In this document: piece by piece, positions 21,889 through 32,485 of the stretch | Numbering within the stretch: the stretch's first letter is position 1 | Layout of the letters: each line of letters begins with the position of its first letter | Made by a program: the position numbers and the translations under genes | Notes under the pieces: model-generated | The model's database searches: none | What the model saw: only the letters and a program-made list of their open reading frames with translations | What the model was told of the DNA's origin: nothing | DNA from: Bathynomus jamesi | Lineage: Eukaryota > Arthropoda > Malacostraca > Isopoda > Cirolanidae | Length of the DNA: 64,000 nucleotides | Direction: 5' to 3' | Assembly (NCBI GenBank): GCA_023014485.1 | Contig: JAJOZX010001737.1 | Span: 1-64,000 of the forward strand

Positions 21889-23095
21889 CGTGCTTTCAGT
21901 AAATTTGCTTCTTCAAGTACGAAACGAAAAGCTGTATTTAGAGAGCTTAATATCAGCATTCCATCACTTTGTGAAACAAGGTGGTGCTATAGATCTAGAA
22001 CCGTGTCAGCAATAAAAAGGCAGCGTGAAACTGAAAAATGCATTTCAAAAGATTTTAGATGACAGTGCAAGATGGGATGAAGATACTCTTAATCAAACTG
22101 AAAATTAATCTACTTATAAAATTGCATGATTTCACTTTTCTGTTTTTTATTAACTGCTTTGAAAATATATTGTCACAAGTCGAAAAACTATTTGATCTTC
22201 CGCAATGCAAGCAGCTTGACATGAAATTTGCGCAACAGAAAGTAAATGACTTTATTGAATTTATTGAGTGCCCTCGTACTGATAAAGAATATAATAAAGT
22301 TTTTCAAGAAACAATGCCAGACTTCGAACAATCCAAAGACCTGCCTTCTCCCCCGAGAAAAAGAGCTAGAGGCAAACAAATGAACTATAAAGCAATATAT
22401 TTCAAAATAATTGACATTATACTAATGTCAATGAGGGAACGATTTGATTGTATTCAGGAGTTTGCGTTCTTTGAGTTGATTGATGTGACCAATTTCCAGA
22501 ATTTGCTGAAAATTTTCCAATGCATCATCTTAATGCTTTACAAACTAAATATCCAAATGTAATTGACTCCAAATCCTTAGTTAACGAATTGAAATATCTT
22601 TATCGTGACAGTGACTTTAGAAAATGCAAATCTGCAAATGAAATTTTAGAAGTCTTTCACGAACTAGGATTATTGTCTGCGATGTCGGAAACCACAAAGC
22701 TGATTCAGCTCCTTCTTACCATACCTGTAACTTCTGTTTCAAATGAAAGAAGTTTCTCTGTTCTTGATCGAATTAGATCATATTTAAGAAACACAATGGC
22801 TCAAGAATGGCTCTCGTCCCTGGCTAGGATTTCAATTGAAAAAGAAATACTTATTGATTTAGAAAGCAAAAAGGAATTACATGACCAAATATTAAAGGAA
22901 TTTGCTTTAAAACCAAGACGCTTGGACTTTATGTTCAAGTAAATAAAATTCAAATAATTTTTTTTACCGAGGTATGTATTTATTTATTTTATTGATAATC
23001 TTAAGTTATTGTCATGCATTTAAATGTCGGCTCATATGTAGACTTGAAAATTTAAAAAGAGAGCGAGTAGTCTAGAAGAGCTGGAGTCGCCACTG

Positions 23096-23126
<31 letters not shown>

Positions 23127-23144
23127 TATATATATATATATATA

Positions 23145-24317
23145 TGGTGAATCAAAAGTCTCCATACATAGGCAAAATGGTCACTTTATTATGCAATCAC
23201 TTGTAAGTCACAAAATATGCTCTATGTGGGCACCATTACACTGAATGCACATACGGATGCGTTCCTCCCAGTTATGGCAAACGGGCGTCACGAATGCGTT
23301 CCTTTAGGTGGTCCGTGTTTTGTATTTTCACCTGGTACACCATGGCCTTCAAGTGCCCCCCAAAGTAAAAATCAAGTGGGGTGAGGTCTGGGGACCTCGG
23401 AGGCCACTCCACGGGACCACGGCGGCCAATCCAGTGACCCGGAAACTGCTGATCCAGCCACTGGCGCACGCAGATACCGTAATGGGGTGGCGCCCCGTCT
23501 TGCTGAAAGTACCCTGGAAATCCCCCGTCCTCGTTCAGCAGGGACGGCATGACTGTGTCTTGCAGCATGTTTAGATACATTTCGGCATTCAGATTGGTGT
23601 CAATGAAAAAAGGGCCAACAATTGTGTTGCCCCATATCCCGCACCACACCATCACTTATCCAGCACCTTGCGTCTTTGAGGGACTCATCCAGTGCGGGTT
23701 GTCATCACTCCAATAACGTACGTTTTGACGATTAACCTCTCCATGAACATAAAAGTTGGCTTCATCTGAAAACAGGATGCCAGCCGAGAACTCCGTGTCT
23801 TCGTCCACTTTTGTTCTTGCCCTTTCACAGAATTCCAGCCGCCTGTCCGGGTCGTCTTCGCTAAGATACTGCAACATTTGCATTTTGTATGGATGCCATC
23901 TGTGCTCTTTCATAATGCGGACGATACTCCTTTGGCTGACACCGCATTCTGCAGACATCCGTCGAGTGCTTTTTTGGGGACTCTTTGCGAACGCTGCCAG
24001 CACCATGGTCGCTGTGCCTTCATCGGTGGCTGTTCGTGGACGGCCACTTCTCGGTTGGTCTGCAACACTTCCAGTCTTCTTGAATTTCTCGATGAGTTTG
24101 GCAACGGTGTCTTGTGTGATGTGCGTGCCGGGGGCGTGTCTCCTGTTAAAATCCTTGGCAACCTCGCGACAGCTTCCTGCTCCTGCCAGAAGAATGATCT
24201 CTATACGCTCTTCTTGGGACAAAGGCATCTCAGCACATCACCTGCAAAAAATAAATAAATAATCATTTATTTATCATGACCATTTTGCCTATGTATGGAG
24301 ACTTTTGACTCACCCTG
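23145..24317 (-). mobile_element. Mariner-like element B, nearly intact
   Basis: The inverted repeats share GTGARTCAAAAGTCTCCATA and continue into CATAGGCAAAATGGTCA. The right end is CAGGGTG in its own orientation (24311-24317), followed by TA. The left end has lost the first CAG and abuts a TA repeat. The length is about 1.17 kb and the transposase fills almost all of it on the minus strand. Confidence 0.9.
23208..24228 (-). pseudogene. Mariner B transposase (DD41D), two lesions
   Basis: This is a Tc1/mariner-superfamily transposase of about 340 codons. The N-terminal helix-turn-helix pair reads MPLSQEERIEIILLAGAGSC and DQPRSGRPRTATDE (a GRPR-type hook), with KSTRRMSAECGVSQRSI as the second helix-turn-helix. 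Catalytic motifs: LFSDEANFYVHGEV, FQQDGAPPH and SPDLTPLDF, with 41 residues between the second and third Asp. There are two breaks. One is an in-frame TAA near 23653-23655 just before MVWCGIW. The other is a 1-bp insertion near 23288 that shifts the last 30 residues, which otherwise end in CNGAHIEHIL. It is the best preserved of the three elements of this type here. Confidence 0.9.
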
Positions 24318-24325
24318 TATGTATA

Positions 24326-24360
<35 letters not shown>

Positions 24361-24594
24361 ATATATCATAATAATTATTGCTATTATTATTATTATTAGC
24401 ATTATTACAATTAGCAGCATAGAGTAATATTTGGTAGGCCTCACACCAAAGTGACAATAATGTCACCAACATACATTTACTCGCTACCTGTATTAATGAT
24501 GTCTGATATAATCTCAAATGTTTGTGCAAAATTGGACGAGTTAAAGAAGAGTTTTACATACAAAGTTTTCTTTGTGGTAATGTGAACTTATATA
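24318..24594. repeat. TA and ATT microsatellites between mariners
   Basis: A TA tract (24323-24366) and a short ATT repeat (24370-24400). The remainder is AT-rich without a recognisable feature. Confidence 0.6.
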
Positions 24595-25498
24595 CAGGGC
24601 GTCCCAAAAAAATGTATACACACTTTAAATACTTATAAAGGCAGTGTTTATTACAATACATTTCATTTTCAAAATGTAATAGAATCTACAGACATTATTT
24701 AATTGTTTTGTCAACGCCTGTTTTCAAACTGACGTCCGTTCTGGTCCAGGCACTGCTGATAACGCGAAGCAATGGAATCGCAAACATCACGAAACATTTC
24801 GTTTGGTATTTGTGTGCATTCTCGTTCAATGGCTGCTCTCAATTCAGCGACTGTTGCAGGTTTTATAGCGTAGACTTTGTCTTTTAAGTATCCCCATAAA
24901 AAAAAGTCTAGTGGTGTGAGGTCTGGTGAACGCGGAGGGTATTCTACGAAACCCCTTCGTCCAATCCACATCCACATCGTGCCAAGTACCACTCGCAATA
25001 CTCCACTCTTCGGTCCGGATCATATTCATTAATAGCATGGACTAATCTTGGAATGTAACTTTTCCATTGACAGCGCTTCAAAATGCGTTGGACAGACGAT
25101 TCTGAAATTCCTACCTCACGACTCGCTTGCCGCACAGATTTTCTTGGACTTTGGTGATACGTTTCCAGTACTCTTTCTTGCTTTGTGGGGCTTGTCGATG
25201 TCCGTGGTCTTCCGGAACGCTTCTTGTGGACATCTGAACAGTTCCATCGGCTTCAAACTTATCTCTAATTCGAGTGATGGTAAGTCGCGTTGGTGGATCT
25301 GTTTGAAACTCCCTCCTAAACTGTCTTTGCACTTCAACTGCGTTTTCACACTTCAGTAGCATTTTAGAATGAATTTCCTTTGTTCAAAGCTTAGTCTGAC
25401 TGCCATTATTAATTCTAATGGGTTTAACTTGGAAAGAAAGAAACATCAATTGAGCTATCAGCTGTTAAAGTGTGTATACATTTTTTTGGGACGCCCTG
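24595..25498 (-). mobile_element. Mariner-like element C, internally deleted
   Basis: Perfect terminal inverted repeats CAGGGCGTCCCAAAAAAATG continue through TATACACACTTTAA, and TA dinucleotides flank both ends (24593-24594, 25499-25500). At 904 bp it lacks the centre of the gene. It keeps both ends of the coding region, as is typical of deletion derivatives that can be mobilised in trans. Confidence 0.92.
24711..25406 (-). pseudogene. Mariner C transposase, N and C termini joined by deletion
   Basis: The start MAVRLSFEQRKFILKCY is at 25406-25356, and a 1-bp loss then shifts the frame. The helix-turn-helix region reads ENAVEVQRQFRREFQTDPP and continues past further indels to [17 protein letters not shown]. 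From YEWYLARCG the sequence jumps to [20 protein letters not shown], so the regions with the first two catalytic Asp residues are gone. The C terminus, SRYQQCLDQNGRQFENRR, is intact. It could not make an active enzyme. Confidence 0.85.
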
Positions 25499-26159
25499 TA
25501 TATATATGATGATGAATTTCACAATTAAAACACGTGAAATGAATGAATGATGAAAACCCACAAGGAAAAAGAAAAATGATTCCAAGGTCTTTCGTGTATT
25601 CAGAAGTACACCTTGTCAGGGGATTGAAGGGAGAAGGCGAGATGACGAAAGAGCGCCAAGAGTTGACAGTCCTGAATTTTTGGATTCCGAGTTATGTAAT
25701 ATCATGATTATTGGTACTAAATTATGTTATCCTATTTCATTTCTAGATAACTGCCTTAGGAAAGCTAAGAATAGGTATTATAATAGTGTAACTGTAAAGG
25801 AATTTGAGCGTAAAAATACGCTAAGCCTACCTTACCATGTTAATTTTAAATATCTTCCGACTTTACTTAAAGCAATTGGTACCTATCAACGTAGTCTTTA
25901 AGTATAATGGTACTGTTAAATCACGCCTAATTAAGAATAGTCCGGATAATGCGGTTGGCTGTGTGTACTCCGATCGGATGTACACAATATAACTCAGTAT
26001 ATGTTATAATGTTTCAGACCAACAAAGACCCGAAGATCCACTCACGGCTGGGCTACCTAACCGTGTTTGTATATATAGATCAAACGGGAAAACTGTTAGA
26101 TATCAGGATAAAACAACATAAATATGCGTGTAGAACAGCAAATAATTCTAATGCATTTT

Positions 26160-28235
26160 TTTTGTTTTTTACGCAGGAAGGAGGGGCCAAGGGCAAATGC
26201 CACAAAAAGCTCCCCTCCCATAGAAGAAGAAGAGAGCCAAAATCAAAGTCCAGGGTTTCCGAGATGCCTAGACACTGCGTTTAAAAGATGGGAGGTCATA
26301 GACAGGAGGAAAGATGGATTGAGGAAGATTGTTCCAGAGTTGACCGGTTGAGTAGATGAAAGCCTGAAAATACCGATTAACCCTTGCATTAGGTAGTTGA
26401 GCAGAAAAGGAATGAGAAATTGTGGAAAGTCTGGTACTGCGTGCTCTCCTTAAAAGGAGGAGGCATGCATTTAGAGAGTTTAGAAAAGCAGTGTCCGTAA
26501 GAATAGCGAGAGTAAAGAGAGAGTGAGGCAACATTGCGCAAAGAGAGAGAGATTGAAGACAATCAGTAAGAGGCGGGAAATTGGTGAGACGAAAAGCCTT
26601 TGATTCCACCCAGTCAAGTACGGCTGTGTGGGTTGAGGCACCATACACCTCTTAGAAGCTGTTTCCGAAAGAGAGTATATGTGATCTTTCCAGAATGTTA
26701 AGAGAAGAGGAAGAGAAGAATTCAGTTGTGTCTTGTTGAAGGTAAGGGGATAGTTGTGTAGAAGATTGTGACGAGTAGACAGATGGAGGAACTGAGTTTT
26801 TGAGGCATTGAAAGCTACAAGGTTTTCTCTGCCCCATTCAGATATAGCAGAAAGATCAGAGGTCAGGTGTCTCATAGCCGTCCTACGCGAATCATGAAGT
26901 GAGTGCTGTGAGGGATGCTTTTTGGGAAGAGGGTGGAGAAGTGAAGAGTGGAATCATCGGTATAAGAGTGAATAGGACAGGAAGTGCGAATTAAAAGATT
27001 ATTAAATAAAAGGAAAAGAGTGGGTGACAGGACAGAACCCTGAGGAACACCACTGTTAATAGCTTTAGGAGAAGAACAGTAGTCATCTACAACTGCAGCT
27101 ATAGATCGGCCAGAAAGGAAATTAGAGATTAAGGCACAGATAGAAGGATAGAAACTGAAGGAGGCAGTTTCGAAATTAAAGATTTGTGCCAGACTCTATC
27201 AAAAGCTTTTGAATGTCTAGCGGAATAGCAAAAGTTTCACCGAAATCCCGAAAAGAGGATGACCAAGAGTCAGAGAGATATGCAAGAAGATCGCCAGTGG
27301 AGCGTCCCTTGCGGAATCCATACTGACGATCTGAAAGAAGATTATGAGAAGAAGGGTGTTTAAGAATCTTCCTATTTAGGATAGATTCAAAAACTTTGGA
27401 AAGGCAAGAAATCAAAGCAATTGGACGATAGTTGGAGGGGTGAGAGCGGTCACCCTTCTTTGGGACAGGCTGAATGAAAGCGAACTTCCAACAGGAAGGA
27501 AAAGTACCAGATGAAAGACAAAGACGAGAGTTTGCCTAGGCAGGGTGTCAGCACAGAAGTACAGTTCTTAAGAACAACAGGAGAAATACCATCAGGACCG
27601 TACGCCTCTCTAGAGTTGAGCCCAGATAGGGAGAAAAAACATCTTTAGAAGAAATTCTAATTTCAGACATAATAAAATCAGAGGGAGGAGGAGATGGAGG
27701 AACAGCACCAGAATCGTCCAAGGTTGAGGTGGAAGCGAAAGTTTGAGCGAATAGTTCAGCTTTGTCAGAAGTGACGGCAACTGTACCGTCAGAATGGAAA
27801 AGAGGAGGGAAAGAAGAGGAAGTAAAGTTGTTGAAGAGGTTTTTAGCTAGATGCCAGAAAGAGCGAGAAGAATTAGAATTGGATAGATTTTCACATTTTT
27901 GTTTGATGAAGGAATTATTGACGAGACGAAGAACAGATTTTGCACGATTCCGGGCAGAAATATAAGCTGAGTGAGAGTTAGGAGTTAGATGGCGACGGTA
28001 CCTTCTGAAAGCCTCCTCTCTGTTGCGGATAGCATTAGAACAAGTAAAGTTAAACCAAGGTTTTTTTGCATTCGTAGTAACAATAGAATATGGAATGTAC
28101 GCCCCCCATGCTCGAGAGAATCACCTCTGCGATGTGCTCAGCACACCCAGAAGGGCCCCGGCCACGGAACTAGTGATCATTTCATGGGAAATCACAGAAG
28201 TACTGCCTAAGGGCCTCCTAATCAGCGGCGCCGAT
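26160..28235 (-). mobile_element. Jockey-like LINE, 5'-truncated, inserted in the Penelope-like element
   Basis: A minus-strand LINE. Its 3' end at about 26160 is marked on the + strand by TTTTTTTTTGTTTTTT, the complement of a poly(A)-like tail, as expected for jockey elements. Coding sequence runs from about 28215 to 26268. The endonuclease is missing. The right junction lies between 28215 and 28255; I could not fix it to the base or find a target duplication. Confidence 0.75.
26268..28215 (-). pseudogene. Jockey-like reverse transcriptase, heavily frameshifted
   Basis: Read leftward from 28215, the linker contains KKPWFNFTCSNAIRNREEAF (about 28060-28005). Then come the RT entry GPDGISPVVLKN (27600-27565), VPKKGDRSHPSNYRPIALIS (27465-27410), RQYGFRKGRSTGDLLAYL (27330-27275) and NSGVPQGSVLSP (about 27060-27020). 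The region of the catalytic YADD lies at about 26970, followed by ISEWGRENLVAFNASKTQFL (about 26850-26780). The C-terminal domain ends near 26268. Many indels spread the gene over several frames, so this is an old copy. Confidence 0.78.
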
Positions 28236-28513
28236 TTAACCATATGTACAGATTTAATCATCTATCAAGTAGGATAGTTCTAAAGCGCTAGTTAAAAACA
28301 CAGATATAATTGAAAGGAATATTCTAGAATGTGCAGTCATCCCTTTTAAAAATAATTCAATAACAGTACGAGAATGTATAAAATTGACAATATCCTGTTA
28401 AAATACCTTTTGCCTTTAATCATCTCTCGTTAATCATGTGTTAATCTTTTTATTTTTCTGTCCCGTTGTACATATGTATATATTTTCGTCATCTCGCCTT
28501 CTCCCTTCATCCT

Positions 28514-28543
28514 CTGATGAGGTGTACTTCGGAATACACGAAA
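28514..28543 (+). ncRNA. Hammerhead-core-like motif in Penelope-like terminal segment
   Basis: CTGATGA (28514-28520) is followed by a perfect 5-bp stem GTGTA/TACAC (28522-28526, 28535-28539) with an 8-base loop, and then GAAA (28540-28543). This is the order of the conserved core and stem II of hammerhead ribozymes, which are known from Penelope-like elements. The inverted left arm has the same stem but CTGACAA instead of CTGATGA, so its core is mutated. I could not fold convincing stems I and III, so activity is doubtful. Confidence 0.45.
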
Positions 28544-28600
28544 GGCCTTGGAATCATTTATTTTTATTTTTCCTTGTGGGTTTACATTATATATATGTGT

Positions 28601-29761
28601 GTGTGTGTGTTTTTTCATTAAGTACCGTATTTAAGTATTGCTGGTGACAGTACAAACAAACAAACACACTTTATTTCAGACTCAACAGGTACAAACATTA
28701 TACAAGAGGTCCATAGAAGATTAAGAGATGGTTGTCTGGAGCACTGACTAAGTAGTCCAGTGAATCACTGCATAATGACCACACAATTGCCTACGCCAAT
28801 GCTTCCAGATTTGAGATCTGACATGAAATGGCAATGTTGTCCTTAAGTTTTATTATCATAATTTCTGTTGTTACAAAGTTAATACATTCTTTAATCGTTC
28901 TTACCGTTTCAATGCTGTAATTCCTTGATCATCGTAACGCCAGAAAATCCTAATGAGCGACAAGGAAAAACGAAAGGTGGACGAGTTCCTAGTTTTATCA
29001 GAAAGGCATCAACGAATTGTGTTCTTTCCTTCCACTGCAGCAGTGCAGCAAACACATTGGCGGGTTACATGAACAACTGTACCAGAATGATAAGGGAAGT
29101 TATTTTTGAACACGGTCATGTCAGAAACTGGTTAAAAATTATCTGCAAGTTGTTACAAGCTAAAGGTAAATGGCTATACCAGTGGTACCTTAGTTAACGA
29201 AAACCGTCAAATATAGGTAATTTGGTATAACCTAAATTTAGGTTTTGTCAACGCAACTATACAACCAACAAGTAAGTAACTGGTTTGTAACGAACAAGTG
29301 TTTGGAAGACTAAACTGAACTAAATGCTTTGATAAAGGTTCGGTGACGATAAAAAAGTTCATTTTCATAATTTATATTTTGAGGTTGTATTGTGATGTAG
29401 TATAATGCATTTGGTTGTGCGATATATATATATAGTGAACAAAGAAACAACGAAACACAAAGAACAGTCATAGGAATTCTTTCCCCGCTATTCTCAAACA
29501 TCTTGGAATCACATGGAGACGAAAGACACACGTGGTTTCAAGGAATCAGAAACAATGTCGCTAGCCTCGTAACAACAAACGGACGCTTGGGGACGCGTCT
29601 CAGAGTGCCGCGAAACTCGAGCGTCCCGAAAGGTTATATGAGGCGTAGTTTATTGGCATTCACCCTCACTCCTCTCGTGCGTCCACCTTGAAAGTCTACT
29701 CTTCACGCAGTTTCCCTGCATCAGCTTTAGCCGGCATCAGCTCAAGGCCCACTTCAACATA
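28601..29761. other. No gene recognised
   Basis: It holds a GT microsatellite just upstream (28593-28612), CAAA repeats (28651-28666) and a TATA tract at 29421-29432. A 90-codon open frame at 28925-29197 has no recognisable motif and I do not call it a gene. A palindromic ACCTAAATTTAGGT lies at 29229-29243. Confidence 0.45.
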
Positions 29762-31060
29762 CACGGTGTCCATAAATTATTCACCCCATTATAAGCCTTA
29801 ATAAATTCGTTATTATAGGAGCTATCTTAAAACGGTTTGCGGCAATTAATAACACAACTCAAGAAATTTTTTCTTTATTTCGCAGAACATCCACTAGGGG
29901 CACAATGGCGACAGTGAGGGAGAAAGCAATTGTGTGCTGTGGATATGGGAAACCAAATCTCCAATTACTGTACAGAGACGTTTTCGGGAGGAATATCAGA
30001 AAACTCTACCAACAAATCAATCACTCAAGCAATGGCTGAAACAGTTTCAAGAAACTGGCAGTGTGCTACATCAGAAAGTTGCTGGAAGGCCTAGTGTGTC
30101 TGAAGATAAGATAGCAGGAATTCAGGAGGCGTTTATCCGAAGTCCTACAAAATCCATCCGCCGAGCAAGCCGAGAACTGCAAATACCGCGTTCAACAGTG
30201 CATAAAGTAGCTCACAAGAGGTTGAAACTTTATGCCTACAAATTGCAAACCTTGCAGAAACTTCTACCAAATGACAAACCCAAACGGGGACGGTTTGCTG
30301 TTGACATTCTTGACCGTATTGATGAAGATGAGCATTTTTTGAGCAATGTCGTTTTCAGTGATGAAGCGACATTCCATCTGTCTGGTAAAGTCAACAGACA
30401 CAATTGCCGTATATGGGGATCAGAAAATCCATCCGCATGAATTTGTTGAACACGAACGCAACAGTTCCAAATTAAACGTTTGGTGTGCTCTCTCCCATAA
30501 CCGTGTGATTGGACCATTTTTCTTCCATGAGAACACTGTGAAGGCTACAAATTACCTAGATATGCTTGAATGGTATGCTGCACCTCAGCTTGAGAATATG
30601 CAGCCCCGTGTGTTCTTTCAACGAGATGGGGCACCGCCACACTGGGGATTAGAAGTGCGGAGGTTCCTCAATGAAAAGTTCCCTTCTCGTTGGATCGGGC
30701 GAGATGGCCCTATTCCATGACCTCCTCGTTCCCGGATATCACGCCTCTGGATTTCTTTTTATGGGGCTACACAAAGGACAGAGTGTATGCAAAGAAGGTT
30801 AATAACATACAGAATTAAGACACCGGAGTGAAGAGACATTACTTCCATCACGCAAGACATGCTTCTTAATGTTTGGAACGAAATCATCTATCGCCTTGAT
30901 GTTTTGCGTGCTACCAATGGGGCTCACGTGGAGGTTTACTGAATTAAAACAAAAATTTCTTGAGTTGTGTTATTAATTGCCGCAAACCGTTTTAAGATAG
31001 CTCCTATAATAACGAATTTATTAAGGTTTATAATGGGATGAATAATTTATGGATACCCTG
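29762..31060 (+). mobile_element. Mariner-like element D, full length
   Basis: Long terminal inverted repeats of about 110 bp run from CACGGTGTCCATAAATTATT through GCGGCAATTAATAACACAAC. They are flanked by TA at 29760-29761 and 31061-31062. The 1299-bp length is that of a complete element. Compared with other Tc1/mariner members here (about 30 bp), the repeats are long. Confidence 0.92.
29905..30942 (+). pseudogene. Mariner D transposase, frameshifted
   Basis: ATG at 29905 (MATVREKAIV) is followed by an indel, after which WIWETKSPITVQRRFREEYQ begins the first helix-turn-helix. SIRRASRELQIPRSTVHK is the second. VVFSDEATFHLSGKVNRHN carries the first catalytic Asp. A frameshift near 30430 passes to the frame with VFFQRDGAPPHWG (second Asp) and WIGRDGPI. 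A stop at 30718 and a short deletion then distort the PPRSPD region, but ITPLDFFLWGY is visible near 30736-30770. The C terminus ends ...GAHVEVY with TGA at 30940-30942. Element ends are far better kept than the gene. Confidence 0.85.
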
Positions 31061-31837
31061 TACATATTTCATTCAAGAAACGAAGCATCACTTGAAGTAG
31101 GCTATAAATCCGTCCTGCAATAAACCTCACTACTGCCGGTAGGCGTTCCGTTGGCCTTTTCACATCTCGACCGGTTTCGAGGGCACAGGAAAAGTTCAAC
31201 ACGCTACAAGAAACATTCTCAAGGAGGATACGGTACGTGAATTTTCTACGAAGCTACAATCCCAAGTCATTTCATTTCTGTTCATCCTCCATCATTTTAC
31301 GAAAAGGGGCCGTCAACGAGACTCCAGTAGGCCCGCTATCGCTTTCACGATCAACCGATATGTGAAACAACGGACGGTCAATTTCATTTCAGGCTCCCAA
31401 TCTGCAAGAACAACCTCTACGTGCGAAACAACGGACGGTCAATTTCACTTCAGGCTCCCAATCTGCAAGAACCTCTACGTGCGAAACAACGGACGGTCAA
31501 CGACACCGCGGGCCTACAGTAATAGGTCAACCTCCAAGTAACTTCATCCCAAGAGGTATTTCACTGTGTCGGTAAGCTCTGTGCTTTTCTTAAACAGTTA
31601 ACGCGAAACCTACACGTACCGCAGAACCGTAGGCTATACCCAAAGTTTCCATAATCGTTCAAACTAACGTTGTAATTAACACTGCAGTAGGCCTAATCCA
31701 AGTGTCATTACAATACCGTAATTGTGTATTACCTGTTATGGTGATACTTCGTATAATTATTAATTGTGCATCAGACTAACTCTCTCATCCAAATCGCAGT
31801 AGGTTTATTTCCTTTTCATAGGGTTGTACCCAATACC
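31061..31837. other. No gene recognised
   Basis: Between mariner D and hAT-5 I find only the tandem repeat at 31365-31501. No open frame or element terminus could be supported. Confidence 0.5.
31365..31501 (+). repeat. Tandem repeat, about 60-bp unit, 2.3 copies
   Basis: Units begin GTGCGAAACAACGGACGGTC and contain CAGGCTCCCAATCTGCAAGA. The second unit lacks three bases (AAC) present in the first, and a third partial unit ends at GGTCAACGACACC. Confidence 0.85.
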
Positions 31838-32485
31838 CAGAGATGGGCAGTAACGCGTTACATGTAATGACGTTACGTAACGAACGTTACCAAAGTAACG
31901 AGTAACGGTAACGCCTGAAAGATTTTCAAATGTATCATTGTAACGGTAACGCTTTGCAAATTTTTTATCACTGTAACGGATTTTTTCGTTACTCGATACT
32001 TGAATTTGATAACTGAGGTGACGTGTGTGTATATATATATGTATATAGTCTAAAAGTCACTAAAGGGGAAATATCACTAAATCTAAGCTGAATGGCAACA
32101 ACAAGTCATAAACGAACCAATGCGGCTGTTCGTATTGTTTTGGGCTAGCCTAGAAATGTTTTTTCCTATCTGACCTAATCGTTGGTGCTGAGTGTAATTA
32201 GGTGGTGGTTCTAAGGTGACAAATGGGGTAGGAAGTTGTCCGTACTTAAGTATAGTTAGGGGTAATGTCTATAGCTTCTAAATTGGTAATGTAAGAGAGA
32301 GTTAGGTAGGCTGTTTGTGGGACACAGGAATTTAATGGTAGGCTCCCAAAGGAATATCTAATTCAACCCACCGGTAAGTGCTTTTGATTGTTTGCTAGAA
32401 CCTAAGTAACCTAACTGGGGTGTCTACCCTACGCTATTCATGAGGACTATTAAATGCAATTCACTATTCCGTGTTAGTGGCAACT
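31838..32485 (+). mobile_element. hAT-5, left half
   Basis: The terminus CAGAGATGGGCAGTAACGCG at 31838 is preceded by CCAATACC (31830-31837). A series of GTTACGTAAC/GTAACG motifs follows over 150 bp, a subterminal repeat typical of this hAT family. The rest (32010-32480) is homologous to 61915-62300 and, inverted, to 52150-52500. Gypsy-2 interrupts it after GTGGCAAC (32477-32484). The other half is at 56665-57023, in inverted orientation. With no transposase in either half, it is a non-autonomous copy of about 1 kb. Confidence 0.82.

Larger units (their letters stand above)
13863..22942 (+). pseudogene. hAT-3 transposase, C-terminal part, interrupted by Gypsy-1
   Basis: The coding sequence runs from the ATG at 13863 (MSEKVNGAKMFFSNV) to the Gypsy-1 insertion at 13912. 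It continues in the same frame at 21893 with AFSKFASSSTKRK and IPSLCETRWCYRSRT, the conserved hAT Trp motif. After a stop at about 22052-22062 and frameshifts, the C-terminal half follows at 22059-22562 and 22520-22942. The dimerisation motif SNERSFSVLDRIRSYLR is near 22740-22790 and the stop is at 22940-22942. The first catalytic Asp regions are absent. It is a ZMYM1-like hAT remnant of a different lineage from hAT-1. Confidence 0.75.
13242..23095 (+). mobile_element. hAT-3 transposon, split by Gypsy-1
   Basis: Terminal inverted repeats CAGTGGCGACTCC at 13242 and GGAGTCGCCACTG ending at 23095 are perfect over 13 bp and lie in a TA repeat. The left subterminal region contains CTCGGG/CCCGAG palindromes. 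Gypsy-1 (13912-21888) occupies most of the interval. Without Gypsy-1 and one TSD copy the element is only about 1.9 kb. The coding sequence 5' of 13863 is missing, so this was already an internally deleted copy. Confidence 0.88.
25680..28400 (+). pseudogene. Penelope-like protein, C-terminal region with GIY-YIG endonuclease, interrupted
   Basis: Upstream piece: SFLDNCLRKAKNRYYNSV and NTLSLPYHVNFKYLPTLLKA, the conserved region between RT and endonuclease. After a frameshift comes FKYNGTVKSRLIKNSPDNAV and then GCVY, the entry to the GIY-YIG domain. FVYIDQTGKLLDIRIKQHKY (26068-26127) is the second conserved endonuclease block, with Gly of the usual YIGQTG replaced by Asp. The jockey insertion follows at about 26160. 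The frame resumes near 28260-28345 with IIERNILECAVI, the expected C-terminal motif. The endonuclease would nick target DNA. Several frameshifts make it non-functional. Confidence 0.72.
25545..28600 (+). mobile_element. Penelope-like element fragment with inverted terminal segments, split by a jockey LINE
   Basis: The C-terminal part of a Penelope-type protein lies in two pieces (25680-26160 and about 28255-28400). Inverted copies of one sequence of about 110 bp (25545-25650 and 28480-28595) frame them. These share CACAAGGAAAAA, CCAAGG(T/C)CTTTCGTGTATTC and GGCGAGATGACGAAA. Terminal repeats in mixed orientation are a known property of Penelope-like elements. The element is heavily 5'-truncated: no reverse transcriptase core is present. 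Confidence 0.75.

Noticed and set aside
22188..22379. Antisense open frames over hAT and Gypsy genes, for example 17617-17811, 37144-37614, 23756-24262 and 48596-49003
   Set aside because: They are shadows of well-supported coding sequence on the other strand.
28500..28560. A complete, active hammerhead ribozyme
   Set aside because: Only the CTGATGA, stem II and GAAA parts are present. I could not pair stems I and III with flanking sequence, so only a core-like motif is reported.
28925..29197. 90-codon open frame as a possible host gene
   Set aside because: No motif, no splice context and no relation to neighbouring elements. Length is within chance for this base composition.
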